Of a DNA stretch of 12,950 nucleotides, positions 12,909-12,950 are shown one piece after another. A program made the translations under genes and the position numbers. The DNA lies in assembly GCA_001275005.1 (NCBI GenBank), contig JWZX01000536.1:1-12950 (forward strand), read 5' to 3'. The stretch is from Chrysochromulina tobinii (lineage: Eukaryota > Haptophyta > Prymnesiales > Chrysochromulinaceae). The stretch's first letter is position 1, and each line of letters begins with the position of its first letter. A model generated the notes under the pieces. It ran no database searches. It had not been told where the DNA came from and worked only from the letters and a program-made list of their open reading frames with translations.

Positions 12909-12950
<42 letters not shown>
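12909..12950. repeat. 42-base poly-C run at the window edge
   Basis: After GCA at 12906-12908 every base to the edge is C. It could be a real poly-C/poly-G intronic microsatellite or a low-quality assembly end. It prevents any reading of the rest of the CorA-like gene; the Pro run it would encode is not credible as a transmembrane segment. Confidence 0.95.

Noticed and set aside
1-12950. CRISPR arrays, tRNA/rRNA genes, integrases, transposases and terminal inverted repeats of a mobile element
   Set aside because: None could be seen; the tandem repeats present are coding or minisatellite units without spacer-repeat organisation, and no transposase-like protein was found.

Overview
The window looks like nuclear DNA of a GC-rich unicellular eukaryotic alga, most likely of secondary-plastid type (haptophyte, or a stramenopile such as a pelagophyte). 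The signs are: monocistronic genes on both strands separated by 0.3-0.7 kb gaps; long single-exon reading frames with G/C-ending codons; Ala/Pro/Ser-rich low-complexity inserts; algal-style armadillo (ARM) repeats; C2H2 and MYND zinc fingers; and a plant-type RWA/Cas1p wall-acetylation protein. There are no operons or Shine-Dalgarno signals. No rRNA, tRNA, CRISPR array, transposase or insertion sequence was seen. The species is not determinable by eye.

Layout. (1) 1-309: a GC-rich, low-complexity tail, possibly the end of an upstream gene, then a short leader. (2) 310-1152 (+): a protein with a predicted N-myristoylation/palmitoylation start, a UBA/CUE-like segment and a Lys/Glu repeat tail. 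(3) 1153-1754: non-coding, with a CAG-rich minisatellite. (4) 1755-3371 (+): a disordered and coiled-coil protein with a Pro-Gly beta-hairpin-like repeat and a weak STPGR (SHIPPO)-like C-terminus. (5) 3372-4089: non-coding, ending in a TATAAAAG box. (6) 4090-5262 (+): three ARM-like repeats fused to seven C2H2 zinc fingers. (7) 5241-5696 (-): a plausible hypothetical gene or gene fragment that overlaps the end of the finger array tail to tail. (8) 5697-5855: a palindrome-rich spacer. (9) 5856-7817 (+): RWA/Cas1p-family multi-pass O-acetylation protein. (10) 7818-8370: convergent 3' region with several inverted repeats, one involving the RWA stop codon. (11) 8371-11190 (-): a large MYND finger plus ARM/HEAT-like protein. 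(12) 11191-11462: a divergent promoter region. (13) 11463 to the right edge (+): an N-terminal and central portion of a CorA-like divalent-cation transporter, ending in a 42-base poly-C run.

The genes do not form one obvious pathway. Two (ARM-C2H2 and MYND-ARM) belong to expanded repeat-protein families common in algal genomes. Two are membrane proteins (polysaccharide acetylation and metal transport). The most interesting points are the recently duplicated finger array with its truncated eighth finger running into an antisense frame, the 24-bp duplication that creates a second and better start codon in the same gene, the palindrome cluster before RWA, and the hairpins around the RWA stop. 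All functional assignments come from motif recognition by eye; no database search was run.
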